A stretch of DNA of 64,000 bases from Paludibacter sp. (GTDB lineage: Bacteria; Bacteroidota; Bacteroidia; Bacteroidales; Paludibacteraceae). Position numbers and translations under genes: made by a program. The DNA lies in the NCBI GenBank assembly GCA_028690665.1, contig JAQVAV010000016.1, forward strand, positions 1 through 64,000. The letters are read 5' to 3'. Below are positions 1 to 9,059 of this stretch, piece after piece. Each line of letters begins with the position of its first letter. Position 1 is the stretch's first letter. The notes beneath the pieces were generated by a model. It worked only from the letters and a program-made list of their open reading frames with translations, was not told the origin of the DNA and ran no database searches.

Positions 1-17
1 TTTGCTTAGCATATTTT

Positions 18-59
18 ATTTGCAAGTTTTACTCTCTAAATATACGAAAACTTGCAAAT
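18..59. repeat. perfect 13-bp inverted repeat at left edge
   Basis: The arm atttgcaagtttt (18-30) is the exact reverse complement of aaaacttgcaaat (47-59), with a 16-base loop. There is no clear T-run after the stem on either strand. It may be a weak terminator or operator between the hydrolase gene and whatever lies to the left of the window. No coding region is seen in 1-153. Confidence 0.5.
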
Positions 60-153
60 TTAAACAAGAAATATGAATGTTATTTTACTGAATATCTTTA
101 TGTTATTCCCTTTTTAATGACCGACTATTTATCTATTTGTTGAATATTCAGAT

Positions 154-933
154 TCACCGATTACAAAGCCATTGTCGAAGTTCCGAAAGATACGCGTTTT
201 TATACGGATAATCATCCTTAAAACCGAAACTGTGTCCTCCGGAAGGATAAATATGCAGGGAAAACGGAATTTTATTTTTCATCAGAGCAGAAGCATATAT
301 TAAGCTATTTTCAGGCATTACAGCCGGATCATCCTCCGATGCTACAATAAAAGCAGGAACCGTATTTTCATCTACACGGTACTGTAATGACCAGGCTTTA
401 GCTTCCTCAGGAAAAGGATCTGATCCAAACATTCTTAAACGGGAAGGTTTATGAGTCAGGCTATCCTCCATACTGACTACAGAATACATCAAAATCTGAA
501 AATCGACCAGACCGTTAACAGCTGCATACGCTGCCATATAGCCTCCAATTGAGGTTCCCATGCATCCGAGTTTTTCATATTTCTCATTTTCTATTCCGGC
601 ACGCATTACCCGACAGGCAGATGCAATATCTGTAACCGGGCTTTTCTTATGCCCTTCAGGCAAATTATATTTTAGAACAGCTAATGTTATGTTTTGGTCG
701 GCAAACCACTTGGCATAATCAAAACCTTCATGTTGCATATTTACCTGTTTGAAACCTCCTCCCGGACAAAGAATTACAGCTTTTTCATTTCTTTGTTCTG
801 AAAGAAAAACAAACAACTTACCTCCCGCAGATTCATTCAATAAAGCTCGAACTTCCGATTCAGAAAATTCAGTCAAATCAAACATCTCCCGGCTTTCATT
901 ATCAAGATTTACTGCTATTAACTTTTTCAACAT
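154..933 (-). CDS. alpha/beta hydrolase, acetyl-esterase/xylanase-esterase-like
   Basis: A 259-residue cytoplasmic alpha/beta hydrolase; no signal peptide is visible. The oxyanion-hole segment CPGGG lies near residues 56-60. The nucleophile elbow GTSIGG carries Ser128, the probable acid is in SEDDPAV (about 201-202), and the catalytic His is in GGHSFGF (234). The HEG/GGG arrangement and the late GGHSFG motif are those of the BD-FAE/esterase group that removes acetyl or other acyl groups from small esters or sugars. The substrate cannot be read from the sequence. It follows hisC on the same strand after a 175-base gap containing a hairpin, so it is probably its own unit. The family call is firm and the substrate is unknown. 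Confidence 0.85.
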   Translation of the reverse strand: MLKKLIAVNLDNESREMFDLTEFSESEVRALLNESAGGKLFVFLSEQRNEKAVILCPGGGFKQVNMQHEGFDYAKWFADQNITLAVLKYNLPEGHKKSPVTDIASACRVMRAGIENEKYEKLGCMGTSIGGYMAAYAAVNGLVDFQILMYSVVSMEDSLTHKPSRLRMFGSDPFPEEAKAWSLQYRVDENTVPAFIVASEDDPAVMPENSLIYASALMKNKIPFSLHIYPSGGHSFGFKDDYPYKNAYLSELRQWLCNR

Positions 934-1064
934 AAGCTCTATTTTTTACCGATAAATTTAGCCATTTAATTATGGAAATATCCATGCAAAATAGTTATGG
1001 GAAATAATTTATCATAATAATACACTCCGAATTTAATTGCTAACGAGCTCTATTTATATGACAA

Positions 1065-1091
1065 GAGCTTCACTTATAAAAAATGAAGCTC
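1065..1091 (-). terminator. hairpin downstream of hisC
   Basis: Stem gagcttca/tgaagctc with an AT-rich loop lies 18 bases past the hisC stop. The arms extend further with one mismatch (acaagagcttca/tgaagctcctgt). The T-tract on the minus strand is poor, so this is a weak terminator candidate. Confidence 0.45.
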
Positions 1092-1108
1092 CTGTTATTT
1101 TTATCGTT

Positions 1109-2137
1109 TTAATATTTTCTTAATTCTTCGAGTAGAATTTTATTTTCTTCCGGAGTGCCTACCGTTATGCGCAAACAACCCAGACAAAGTGAAACGTTAT
1201 TTCGATTTCGGACAATAATTCCTTTCCTTACCAAATCTTTATAAATAAAGTTAGTATCATTCACTTTTACCAACACAAAATTAGCGTCCGTAGGATAAAT
1301 ATGCTGTACAGCAGGCACACTTTTTAATTCATTCAGTAATGTTGAGCGTTGTTCAGTCAATACTTTTACCCAGGCTTTTGTCTGATCGACATTTTCCAAA
1401 GCATGCAAAGCCTGTTTTTGCGTAAGAACATTAACGTTATACGGATACTTTATTTTGTTCAACACACCAATGATTTCAGTCGAAGCAAATGCCATTCCCA
1501 AACGTATAGCGGCACTACCCCATGCTTTCGAGAAAGTTTGCAAAATCACCAAATTGCTGTATTTTTCCAACATCTGCGAAAAACTTTCGTGCTGCGAAAA
1601 ATCGATATAAGCCTCATCGATTACTACAATACCGCGAAACCATGTAAGCACTTTTTCTATTTCTTCAGGATTCAGGTTGTTACCCGTAGGATTATTAGGA
1701 GAACAAAACCAAATAATTTTGGTATATGCATTGGTCGCATCAATCACCCGGTAAGCCTCGATATCAAAATCTTCATTGAGCAAAACTGTACGATAACCAA
1801 CATCATTTATAGCAGCACTCACCTTATACATGCCGTAAGTTGGTTCAATAGCTACTACATTATCGACACGGGGTTCACAAAATGCACGATACAAGAGATC
1901 AATTGGTTCATCACTTCCATTTCCAAGAAAAATATTCTCGGGAGCAACATGTTTTACCTTCGATATTTTTTCTTTTAATTCCCACTGCAACGGATCCGGA
2001 TAGCGGTTATACGGCGCATTATACGGATTTTCGTTAGCATCGAGATACACCGATGCTTCGCCCTTAAACTCATCCCGCGCACACGAGTACGGCTGGAGTT
2101 TACGGATATTCTCTCTTAATAAATCATCAAGTTTCAT
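1109..2137 (-). CDS. hisC: histidinol-phosphate aminotransferase
   Basis: A 342-residue PLP-dependent class I/II aminotransferase. It converts imidazole-acetol phosphate plus glutamate to histidinol phosphate in histidine biosynthesis. Visible motifs are the N-terminal LDANENPYN (about 32-40), CSPNNPTGN (145-153), [10 protein letters not shown] (171-180) and the PLP lysine in TFSKAWG (Lys204) followed by the RLGMAF arginine. Length and motifs match HisC of Bacteroidota. It is transcribed after hisD but separated from it by an OmpA-family gene; hisG and hisB, the usual neighbours in this phylum, are absent from the window. The 71-base gap to the OmpA gene has no strong terminator, so co-transcription is possible. 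Confidence 0.95.
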   Translation of the reverse strand: MKLDDLLRENIRKLQPYSCARDEFKGEASVYLDANENPYNAPYNRYPDPLQWELKEKISKVKHVAPENIFLGNGSDEPIDLLYRAFCEPRVDNVVAIEPTYGMYKVSAAINDVGYRTVLLNEDFDIEAYRVIDATNAYTKIIWFCSPNNPTGNNLNPEEIEKVLTWFRGIVVIDEAYIDFSQHESFSQMLEKYSNLVILQTFSKAWGSAAIRLGMAFASTEIIGVLNKIKYPYNVNVLTQKQALHALENVDQTKAWVKVLTEQRSTLLNELKSVPAVQHIYPTDANFVLVKVNDTNFIYKDLVRKGIIVRNRNNVSLCLGCLRITVGTPEENKILLEELRKY

Positions 2138-2208
2138 TTATATATAATATATCATTCAATTCATAAAAAGAACTTTATCCAGGATAAAATCCTCTATATT
2201 TTCACGTA

Positions 2209-3762
2209 TTATTCAGTTTCCTTTGTCAGCAAAAACTCTACTCTCCGGTTTTCCTGCCTACCTTCGTCTGTTTTATTCGTTGCCACAGGCTCGGCACAAC
2301 CTTTTCCATAACAGGTAATTCTGTCTTCTGAAATACCTTTCAAACGAAGGAACATTCCTACCTGTCTCGCTCTCGACAAAGACAGCCGGTCGTTATATTC
2401 CTTAGTACCAATAGAATCAGTATGTCCTGTAATTTCAATTTTCAGATTTTCATTTTTCTTTAGAATAACCATCAAATGCTTTAATTCCGGCATAGACGTT
2501 TTTTTGTAAAGCACTTCATTAAAATCAAAATACACATTATTTAAAATATATTTTCGATTCACTTCTGCTTTACTTCTCCGGCTAAATTTCAGTGGCCGGG
2601 CAGCAAAATCATAAACACGGACAAGTTCATGCTGAAAAGTAGGTAAGCCAAACTGGCATATCTCATTTCCAAGATCAATCGCATTAAATCTCAATCCGCA
2701 ACTATTTTCCCTCTCATCAGGCTTATCAATTACCGAAAGTGAATTCTTATTATAATCAGCAATATAAATCCGGCCATCGACAGCCAATTGAAAAGCGCCA
2801 AGATAATCTTTGTTCTTCCCTATCAGTTTCATAGATGTTTTTAGTTCCTGCTCTGTACTTTTAGAGTTGTCAATCTGATAAACAAACCCTTTCGACTCCA
2901 GTCCAAGATACATATAATGATTATCAGGAGAAAATTCAATTCCATAAGGATTGGAACCTTCTGGAAATTTCAGGGTACGCGGATTTGTCAATACACCTGT
3001 CTCGTTATCAAAATCAAAAATCTGGACAAGAGCATCACCAGTAATCGCCACTGCAAGTCGATTCTTGTCCATCGATATTTTCATATATCCAATAGTATTA
3101 AAACGTGATTTTTCATGTTTAATACCTATATTGGAAACTACCGGCTGCTCAGAAAGACCATCTTCAGTCAGCAGGTAAGCACAAAACGCATCCGAGTTAA
3201 ACTCATGTATAATGATCCACAAATCACAGTTATTAGCATGTTTTACAGCCACAATCCGTTCGGTACAATGTTTTTTGATGAACTTATTTTTCATCACAAC
3301 ATCACCCATGCCGGCGGCTTTCGACATATCCACTATGGATTGGCTAAATCCTTTTACTTCGGCTTCCCAGTCAAGCGTAAAAATATAGTACTGTGAATCG
3401 CTTCCCGGTCGCGGGACAATCACAACTGATTGTGTTGAAGATATGTGTCCGTTCAACTGAAAACCATTCGGCATCACCTCGTTATTCCTATTCCATACCG
3501 TAATTCCATCTGTATAAAACAACAAATTACCATTAGCATCCGAAATACAGGCGCAACCTTCTGTTGTATGAATCTTACTGTCATTGAATACTACCGGCTT
3601 TCCGGTACTAAAATCAAGACCGACACCATAGCCAAAGATCCAAGTTGAAGTTTCAAGCTGCGCCCAAATAACATACTGTTGGAATAATCCCAACAGAACA
3701 ATCAGGGCGATACGAGTATCAATAGCGCGAATTATCTTCAGAATCAGCTTCGTCATCCTCAT
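2209..3762 (-). CDS. exported OmpA-family protein with N-terminal propeller-like region
   Basis: 517 residues. The N-terminus has a positively charged start and a hydrophobic stretch ending WAQ, a typical signal peptide. Residues about 35-380 resemble the Bacteroidota propeller-like module (WIFGYGVGLDF, TTEGCACISDANGNLLFYTDG, SSTQSVVIVPRPG) usually found at the front of large T9SS type B proteins. Residues about 405-515 are an OmpA/MotB peptidoglycan-binding domain: YFDFNEVLY, GHTDSIGTKEYNDRLSLSRA and GCAEPVATNKTDEGRQENRRVEF. It is likely periplasmic or outer-membrane associated and bound to the wall. The start overlaps the 3' end of hisD by 44 bases (38 if the second Met is used). No later Met would keep the signal peptide, so the overlap is real. 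An envelope gene inside a histidine gene pair is odd. Confidence 0.85.
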   Translation of the reverse strand: MRMTKLILKIIRAIDTRIALIVLLGLFQQYVIWAQLETSTWIFGYGVGLDFSTGKPVVFNDSKIHTTEGCACISDANGNLLFYTDGITVWNRNNEVMPNGFQLNGHISSTQSVVIVPRPGSDSQYYIFTLDWEAEVKGFSQSIVDMSKAAGMGDVVMKNKFIKKHCTERIVAVKHANNCDLWIIIHEFNSDAFCAYLLTEDGLSEQPVVSNIGIKHEKSRFNTIGYMKISMDKNRLAVAITGDALVQIFDFDNETGVLTNPRTLKFPEGSNPYGIEFSPDNHYMYLGLESKGFVYQIDNSKSTEQELKTSMKLIGKNKDYLGAFQLAVDGRIYIADYNKNSLSVIDKPDERENSCGLRFNAIDLGNEICQFGLPTFQHELVRVYDFAARPLKFSRRSKAEVNRKYILNNVYFDFNEVLYKKTSMPELKHLMVILKKNENLKIEITGHTDSIGTKEYNDRLSLSRARQVGMFLRLKGISEDRITCYGKGCAEPVATNKTDEGRQENRRVEFLLTKETE

Positions 3763-5032
3763 CCAATCGGATTTTCACGGCATTGCTATGTGCCTGAAGT
3801 TGTTCATTCTCAGCCATCAATATAATCGCATTAGACAAATTAGACAAACCATCTTTAGTGATATGCTGAAATGTAACTTTACGAATAAAACTATCCAGAT
3901 TCACACCGTTATAGGCTTTTGCATAACCATTAGTAGGCAGCGTATGGTTGGTTCCCGAAGCATAATCTCCGGCACTTTCGGGCGTATAATGTCCAAGAAA
4001 AACTGAACCGGCATTCGTTATATTTTCTGCAACCCCCATATAATAATGGGTTGAAATAATTAAATGCTCAGGCGCATATTCATTGGTCATTTCCACTGCC
4101 TCCTCAAGCGTTTTGACCAAAATAATCTTACTATTTTCCAACGATTTTGCCGCCAAATCCTTACGTGGCAATTGTTCCAGTTGCAGTTCAATTTGTTCCT
4201 GTACTTTTTCAATCAAGGCTTCATCCACCGTAATCAGTACAGACTGACTGTCAATTCCGTGCTCGGCCTGCGACAACATATCCGCCGCTACAAAAGCGGG
4301 ATGAGCAGTCCCGTCTGCCAGAACTTCCACTTCCGATGGGCCTGCCGGCATATCAATAGCTACATCTTTCAGGGAAACAAGTTGCTTAGCTGCTGTTACA
4401 TATTGATTTCCGGGACCAAATATCTTATAAACTTTAGGAATAGTTTCGGTTCCATAAGCCATTGCAGCAATTGCCTGAGTTCCACCTACTTTGAATATAC
4501 GATGTACTCCGGCAACCTTGGCTGCATAAAGTACTGCCGGATGAATATTTCCCGATTTATCAGGAGGTGTACAAAGTACAATTTCCTTACATTCGGCAAT
4601 ATTAGCAGGTATAGCCAGCATTAATACCGTTGAAAATAAAGGCGCCGTTCCTCCCGGAATATATAAGCCGACTTTCTCAATCGGAATAGCCTTCTGCCAG
4701 CAATAAACTCCTGGCGATGTCTGAATTTCCTCATATTCGTGCTGTTGTTCAACATGAAATTTCCAAATATTCCGACGTGCCATCTCAATGGCCTGCTTTA
4801 ACAAAACAGGAATAACCTGTTCCGCATCATTGATTTCCTTTTTGGTTACTTCGATAGTGTCGACACTTACTTTATCAAACATTTCGGTGTATTTACGTAC
4901 CGCACTATCACCATTTGCTTTTACATCATCCAAAACCTGCTGCACAGTAGCAAATAAACGACTATTGTCAATTACAGGACGGGCCAGTATAGAAGCCCAG
5001 GTTGAACGTTCAGGATATTTAATTATCTGCAT
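3719..5032 (-). CDS. hisD: histidinol dehydrogenase
   Basis: 437 residues. It catalyses the two-step NAD-dependent oxidation of histidinol to histidine and is zinc dependent. Visible family motifs: YIPGGTAPLFSTVLMLAIPA, GPGNQYVTAAKQLV, DMPAGPSEVEVLADG, SQAEHG (zinc/catalytic region), NEYAPEHLI and SAGDYASGTNHTLPTNGYA near the C-terminus. The last dozen residues (DEDDEADSEDNSRY) form an acidic tail beyond the usual end of the family, lying exactly where the reading frame overlaps the following OmpA gene. It is probably translationally coupled to that gene. No hisG lies upstream. Confidence 0.96.
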   Translation of the reverse strand: MQIIKYPERSTWASILARPVIDNSRLFATVQQVLDDVKANGDSAVRKYTEMFDKVSVDTIEVTKKEINDAEQVIPVLLKQAIEMARRNIWKFHVEQQHEYEEIQTSPGVYCWQKAIPIEKVGLYIPGGTAPLFSTVLMLAIPANIAECKEIVLCTPPDKSGNIHPAVLYAAKVAGVHRIFKVGGTQAIAAMAYGTETIPKVYKIFGPGNQYVTAAKQLVSLKDVAIDMPAGPSEVEVLADGTAHPAFVAADMLSQAEHGIDSQSVLITVDEALIEKVQEQIELQLEQLPRKDLAAKSLENSKIILVKTLEEAVEMTNEYAPEHLIISTHYYMGVAENITNAGSVFLGHYTPESAGDYASGTNHTLPTNGYAKAYNGVNLDSFIRKVTFQHITKDGLSNLSNAIILMAENEQLQAHSNAVKIRLDEDDEADSEDNSRY

Positions 5033-5141
5033 TATATTTTCTTATAATTCAGGTTTGTAAAATAAACCAATCCAGTATTAATATACATTTTTCTAATAAA
5101 CAAAATAATAATCAATCAGGAACTTACACAACGATAAATTA

Positions 5142-5870
5142 TTATTTCCAGGAGTCTTCAAAAGGCTCCCATTCGCGAAACAGTTGTTCCATGCTGTCAA
5201 GCACAACATTCGCTCCGTTTTTCGCTAGGACTTCCGGCTCAAGCGGCCCAGTATTTACTGCAATAGTGAATAATCCGGCTGCCACAGAGGCCTCTACTCC
5301 CAAAGGTGCATTTTCAATGACAACAACTTCCCAAGGGCAAACTCCGGACTTTTGTAGTGCTTTCAAATAGGGCTCCGGAGCCGGTTTTCCATGCTTTACA
5401 TCAAAAGCTGTCACCATTTTTTCCTTTTGAAAAACACCCGGAAAATGTTCCTGCAAACTATTGATAAGTGTTGGTTGCCCGGAACCGGTCACTAAAAAGA
5501 TATCATAACCCTTTGTTTTTATCTTATCAAGTAATTCCTGAGCATAAGCCATTTTAGGAGTAGGACCACAAGCCTCAAAATAAGCAGATTTCAGACTATA
5601 TATTTTCCGTTTTTCCTCTTCCGACGCACCTCGCCCTAAAAGCCGGTGATATACATCGTCAATAGTAGAATGTCCGGTACGCCCTTCATTCATATAAGCT
5701 TCGTATTTTGTAAAAGGAATGTTTACTGCATTCATGGCTTTTACCCACGAAGAGGCATGAAACTTCATCGAATCGAACAGCACACCATCCATATCAAAAA
5801 AAACAGCTTTAGGATGAAAAAACGGATATTGCTTTTGTAATAAAAAACTTCGTATAGCGGATGAAAACAT
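5142..5870 (-). CDS. HAD-superfamily phosphatase / beta-phosphoglucomutase-like
   Basis: The ORF track runs to 5942, but the better start is the ATG at 5870 (MFSSAIRSF), giving about 242 residues. A consensus promoter box TATCTTTG sits only 18 bases upstream, inside the longer ORF, and AGAGAA precedes this ATG. HAD motifs are intact: motif I FFDMDGVLFDSM with both Asp, motif II VTGSG, the lysine in VKHGKPAPEPY, and motif IV VVVIENAPLGVEAS. The cap domain lies between motifs I and II, as in subclass I phosphatases and sugar-phosphate mutases. The short N-terminal extension before motif I is not typical. Substrate unknown. It is a separate unit from hisD, with a 109-base gap. Confidence 0.85.
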   Translation of the reverse strand: MFSSAIRSFLLQKQYPFFHPKAVFFDMDGVLFDSMKFHASSWVKAMNAVNIPFTKYEAYMNEGRTGHSTIDDVYHRLLGRGASEEEKRKIYSLKSAYFEACGPTPKMAYAQELLDKIKTKGYDIFLVTGSGQPTLINSLQEHFPGVFQKEKMVTAFDVKHGKPAPEPYLKALQKSGVCPWEVVVIENAPLGVEASVAAGLFTIAVNTGPLEPEVLAKNGANVVLDSMEQLFREWEPFEDSWK

Positions 5871-5887
5871 TTTCTCTAAAATTTGTG

Positions 5888-5895
5888 CAAAGATA
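5888..5895 (-). promoter_or_regulatory. Bacteroidota -7 box for HAD gene
   Basis: TATCTTTG on the minus strand matches the phylum-specific TAnnTTTG element 18 bases before the ATG at 5870. Its position argues against the longer ORF start at 5942. Confidence 0.6.
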
Positions 5896-6042
5896 CTCAA
5901 TTTGGCAATATTATCAGCCAACAAGCACATAAAACGGAACAATCTACAAAAGCCGCCTACAATAAATACTGAATCCGCGCACTATTTTTTAATTTAAAGA
6001 CAATTTTTAATGGGCATCTCATTAGTTTTCCCGAAAAAACAC

Positions 6043-6050
6043 TAAATTTG
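6043..6050 (+). promoter_or_regulatory. -7 box for tRNA-Pro
   Basis: taaatttg matches TAnnTTTG and lies 16 bases upstream of the first tRNA base, a normal distance for a stable-RNA promoter. Confidence 0.6.
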
Positions 6051-6066
6051 CACCCGCAAAACTAAT

Positions 6067-6139
6067 CGGGATGTGGCGCAGTTGGTAGCGCGCTACGTTC
6101 GGGACGTAGAGGTCGCAGGTTCGAATCTTGTCATCCCGA
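6067..6139 (+). tRNA. tRNA-Pro (anticodon CGG)
   Basis: 73 bases fold as a complete cloverleaf. The acceptor is CGGGATG paired with CATCCCG, the D stem GCGC/GCGC, the anticodon stem CTACG/CGTAG and the anticodon loop TTCGGGA, which gives CGG and reads CCG proline codons. The T arm is GCAGG-TTCGAAT-CTTGT with two G-T pairs. The discriminator is A. The CCA end is not encoded, as is common in this phylum. Confidence 0.97.
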
Positions 6140-6149
6140 CTAAAAATAA

Positions 6150-6186
6150 AGAAGGAAACACTTTTTTTGTGTTTCCTTCTTTTTTA
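6150..6186 (+). terminator. intrinsic terminator after tRNA-Pro
   Basis: A 12-bp perfect stem agaaggaaacac/gtgtttccttct with a T7 loop is followed by tttttata. It starts 11 bases past the tRNA end and is one of the clearest terminators in the window. Confidence 0.9.
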
Positions 6187-6240
6187 TACACTAATTCACA
6201 AAAAAATACGTTTCATTAAAAAGAAATGGTATAATTTTTG

Positions 6241-6248
6241 TAAATTTG
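6241..6248 (+). promoter_or_regulatory. -7 box for lipoprotein gene
   Basis: taaatttg matches TAnnTTTG, 67 bases before the ATG at 6315. I do not see a convincing -33 TTTG at the right distance. Confidence 0.45.
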
Positions 6249-6314
6249 CACTATATTTTATTAAATAATCTTTAATAAAGAAAACGATCAACAACAATAC
6301 AATAAATATATTAT

Positions 6315-6869
6315 ATGAAAGCCCGTATTTTCATAATTCTTGCAGTAATTGTAGCTTTTTTGAGCTCATGTAGTCTCGATGGATCAAGTAATTACACGCC
6401 TACTTATGCAATTGCAAGACCATATAATACAAATGGGGATTCTCTCTATTTTCATCCGACTGATGTTTCCGGAGTTTATCGGTTAGATACTATCAGTGTT
6501 GGCGACACAATCGTTTTAAGAGTTTATGTCACAGGAATTTCAAACAATCTGACAGCATTTTATATCAACCAGTCAGCCGACAGCGTATCAAAAATTCTCT
6601 TACCTGATCAGATTTCTATGGATTCAACATTTACCTCTGCATCAGACTATCAATCAGGAAAATTTATCATGCCAGGAACAAATACCGATTTATATTTCCC
6701 ATTCAAATATATTGCTATAAAAGCCAGCAACGAAGCAAAACTTGTATTCACTGTAGTTTCAGATGCTCAATTTGATGACAGTTTTGTTAGTTCCAACTCA
6801 ACAACATTCACTATAAAAACGCCCATAATAGAAAAAGTGGAAGAGGATTCGACAGAGACTAATTTGTAA
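6315..6869 (+). CDS. hypothetical lipoprotein
   Basis: 184 residues with a type II signal peptide: MKAR, a hydrophobic run, and lipobox LSSC with the lipidated Cys at 19. The mature part (GDTIVLRVYVTG, LYFPFKYIAIKAS) looks beta-rich, and the C-terminus is acidic (EKVEEDSTE). I do not recognise a domain. It is monocistronic, between the tRNA terminator and the convergent polysaccharide operon. It is likely anchored in the outer or inner membrane; function unknown. Confidence 0.8.
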   Translation: MKARIFIILAVIVAFLSSCSLDGSSNYTPTYAIARPYNTNGDSLYFHPTDVSGVYRLDTISVGDTIVLRVYVTGISNNLTAFYINQSADSVSKILLPDQISMDSTFTSASDYQSGKFIMPGTNTDLYFPFKYIAIKASNEAKLVFTVVSDAQFDDSFVSSNSTTFTIKTPIIEKVEEDSTETNL

Positions 6870-6921
6870 AAATAAGATATAATATAGTCAAGTCCGGTTA
6901 GGTTTATATAATCAAAAATTC

Positions 6922-8055
6922 TTAATTAGATAGAACCACAACATTAGCTCTTATACATAAAAATCGAAATAATTCTTCTAATTTTTCCTTATCTTCAATA
7001 GTATCTACATCTACGCGCATAAAACCTTTTGGCATATTTCTAATAATCTCTGACACCAATACAGGCAAGGTGTCATTATTAAGATCATTATAAAACTTCC
7101 GGGCATCTGCAGGTGTATAATAGATTTCAATTTTCTCAGCAAAACGAATTATTTTTTTTGAATCTGCTTTATAAAAGGATATTAGCTTTTCAAAATATTT
7201 AGTATAAGCGTTTTTAGTACGACTCTTCATACTTCTTACATTTGCTTCATAGCAACGAGCTAAATGTTTATTACCTGCCTTTCTTTCCAATACCGGGAGT
7301 AATATTTTATAACGACGATATACTTCTTTTTGAATCAATGGAAATGGGACAGTTAGATAATCAGATAAAAAGAAAATAGATCTGAACCTTGTAAAATACA
7401 CTTCAAAATTGCCAATAACTGAATTTGTATAATTTTGATCGTAAACACGATAATGATACCATGGGTATGGAGTATATTTCAAATTAAGACAGGAAACATC
7501 ATTTGAAGAAAATTTAAGCCAATATGGCATATAGTATTTAAAATAATTATACCGAACATTGACCTCAAACTTATTACGGCGGACAAAAAAATGATCAAAA
7601 ATAATATTAGAGCCTAAAAGAGTTAATAGTTTCTTTACTGCAGATTTGTCCATTCTCTTTGGAGCAGCAACAATTTCATCAGGTTTTCCCGAATCAAAAA
7701 ATTGATGAAAATCACTAAATAAACCATCAACCTCTGGATCTTCAAAATATTTTAAATTAACTTCAATTGTATCTGCACAAAACAAACTATCATCGGAATG
7801 CAACATAAGAACAAAATCACCTGTAACATAGGGGCATAAATTATTTAAAGCAACCAATTGTCCTTTGTTTTCCTGCCTAAAATAGAAAATACGGGAATCA
7901 TTAAATGTTCGAACTACTTCTTCTGTATTATCTTTACTTCCATCGTCCATAATAAGCAATTCCCAGTCTGTATAAGTTTGATCAATCACAGACTGAATAG
8001 ATGATGCAATGTGGGTTGCATCATTATATGTAGGCATTATAATTGAAGTTTTCAT
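6922..8055 (-). CDS. family 2 glycosyltransferase
   Basis: 377 residues. The GT-A fold begins at once (KTSIIMPTYNDATHI), with the nucleotide-sugar binding segment LLIMDDGSKDNTEEVV near residues 34-49 and the DxD-like motif in MLHSDDSLF near 85. The C-terminal half is rich in Arg, Lys and Tyr and has no clear membrane segment. It transfers a sugar to a lipid-linked or nascent glycan at the inner face of the cytoplasmic membrane. It is the last gene of the six-gene polysaccharide operon, 22 bases after the GT10 gene. Donor and acceptor are unknown. Confidence 0.9.
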   Translation of the reverse strand: MKTSIIMPTYNDATHIASSIQSVIDQTYTDWELLIMDDGSKDNTEEVVRTFNDSRIFYFRQENKGQLVALNNLCPYVTGDFVLMLHSDDSLFCADTIEVNLKYFEDPEVDGLFSDFHQFFDSGKPDEIVAAPKRMDKSAVKKLLTLLGSNIIFDHFFVRRNKFEVNVRYNYFKYYMPYWLKFSSNDVSCLNLKYTPYPWYHYRVYDQNYTNSVIGNFEVYFTRFRSIFFLSDYLTVPFPLIQKEVYRRYKILLPVLERKAGNKHLARCYEANVRSMKSRTKNAYTKYFEKLISFYKADSKKIIRFAEKIEIYYTPADARKFYNDLNNDTLPVLVSEIIRNMPKGFMRVDVDTIEDKEKLEELFRFLCIRANVVVLSN

Positions 8056-8077
8056 TTACTTATTTAGATACAAGATA

Positions 8078-9058
8078 TTAAATAATTTTCAATCTTTTTC
8101 GTAGTTTATATATAAACATCTCGGAAACATACTCCGAAGTATAACTCATTTTTTGCTTAATAACAACTGGATTAAGAATGTTATTATTTCCATTTTCAAG
8201 CGACAAAATAAATTCTGAAACAAAAGCGAATAGATTGTACTTGTTTAAAATTCTTTTTTTTGAATTTAAAATAGAATTTAATTTGTTATCGTAATAATGA
8301 GGATCATCAACCAGTTCTTCTATAACTAATTTACTTCTATTAAAGTCATTAATATCAATTCTTTTATATGATTCAGCATCAAAATAATTTTCAAGATTTG
8401 GACAGCCATAATAAATTGGTAGTGTGTGAGCTAAAAAACAATCATTAATTTTCTCAGTAAAGTAATTATTTGTAAAACTATTTTCAATCGCAATAGAGTA
8501 TTTATATGGCGACAAAACATCCCATTTGTCATCAAACGGCTGAATTCCTCTTCCATATAGATCAATCTTATCTTTAAACACTTCCTTTAACTTCAAAGCA
8601 AAATACAATCTTTTTTGTTGTCCGGGCAAATTTATTTTGTTAGATGAAATAATAGATATATTGCGACTTTTCGGGACAAAATCAATTTTCGCCAACTCAT
8701 CGTGTGATTTTCCTACAAACCATTCTGATAAAGGGGGTGATAACACAGCATTTGAAAAATGGTTCAATATATAGCCTTGAAATGAAATAATATGAGCAAA
8801 CTGTTTTAAAAAAGCTTTTGGGTAAATTTTAACACTAAGAGGTTCAATGGCAATAAATATTGTATTTTCTTTAGGACAGTTAGTTTGCTGATCAAAATAG
8901 CCTGGCAAAAAGTTAAATACCAGCCAATAGTCGTATTTTGTATTATCAGAAGGAGGATTTAAAATATATACTATATCATTGCTGTATCCTGATTTTGGTA
9001 ACATTTTCATTAAAAAATCACTATTATTTTCAGGATAACTAATCTTAACTGTAATCAT
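8078..9058 (-). CDS. family 10 glycosyltransferase (fucosyltransferase-like)
   Basis: 326 residues. The C-terminal half carries the GT10 alpha-1,3/4-fucosyltransferase signature: YKYSIAIENSFTNNYFTEK, then the conserved turn LPIYYGCPNLENYF. Upstream, LYGRGI and DKWDVLSPYK also fit the family. GT10 enzymes use GDP-fucose, or in some bacterial relatives other GDP-sugars, to fucosylate a GlcNAc-containing glycan. No GDP-fucose synthesis genes (gmd, fcl, fkp) occur in the window, so the donor must be made elsewhere. The gene abuts the flippase gene (1-base gap). Substrate inferred only from the family. Confidence 0.85.
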   Translation of the reverse strand: MITVKISYPENNSDFLMKMLPKSGYSNDIVYILNPPSDNTKYDYWLVFNFLPGYFDQQTNCPKENTIFIAIEPLSVKIYPKAFLKQFAHIISFQGYILNHFSNAVLSPPLSEWFVGKSHDELAKIDFVPKSRNISIISSNKINLPGQQKRLYFALKLKEVFKDKIDLYGRGIQPFDDKWDVLSPYKYSIAIENSFTNNYFTEKINDCFLAHTLPIYYGCPNLENYFDAESYKRIDINDFNRSKLVIEELVDDPHYYDNKLNSILNSKKRILNKYNLFAFVSEFILSLENGNNNILNPVVIKQKMSYTSEYVSEMFIYKLRKRLKII

Positions 9059-9059
9059 T

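Noticed and set aside
1349-1978. 209-residue plus-strand ORF
   Set aside because: Lies wholly opposite hisC, has no family resemblance, and hisC motifs explain the sequence.
4064-4624. 186-residue plus-strand ORF
   Set aside because: Antisense shadow of hisD; Cys/Phe-rich random-looking translation.
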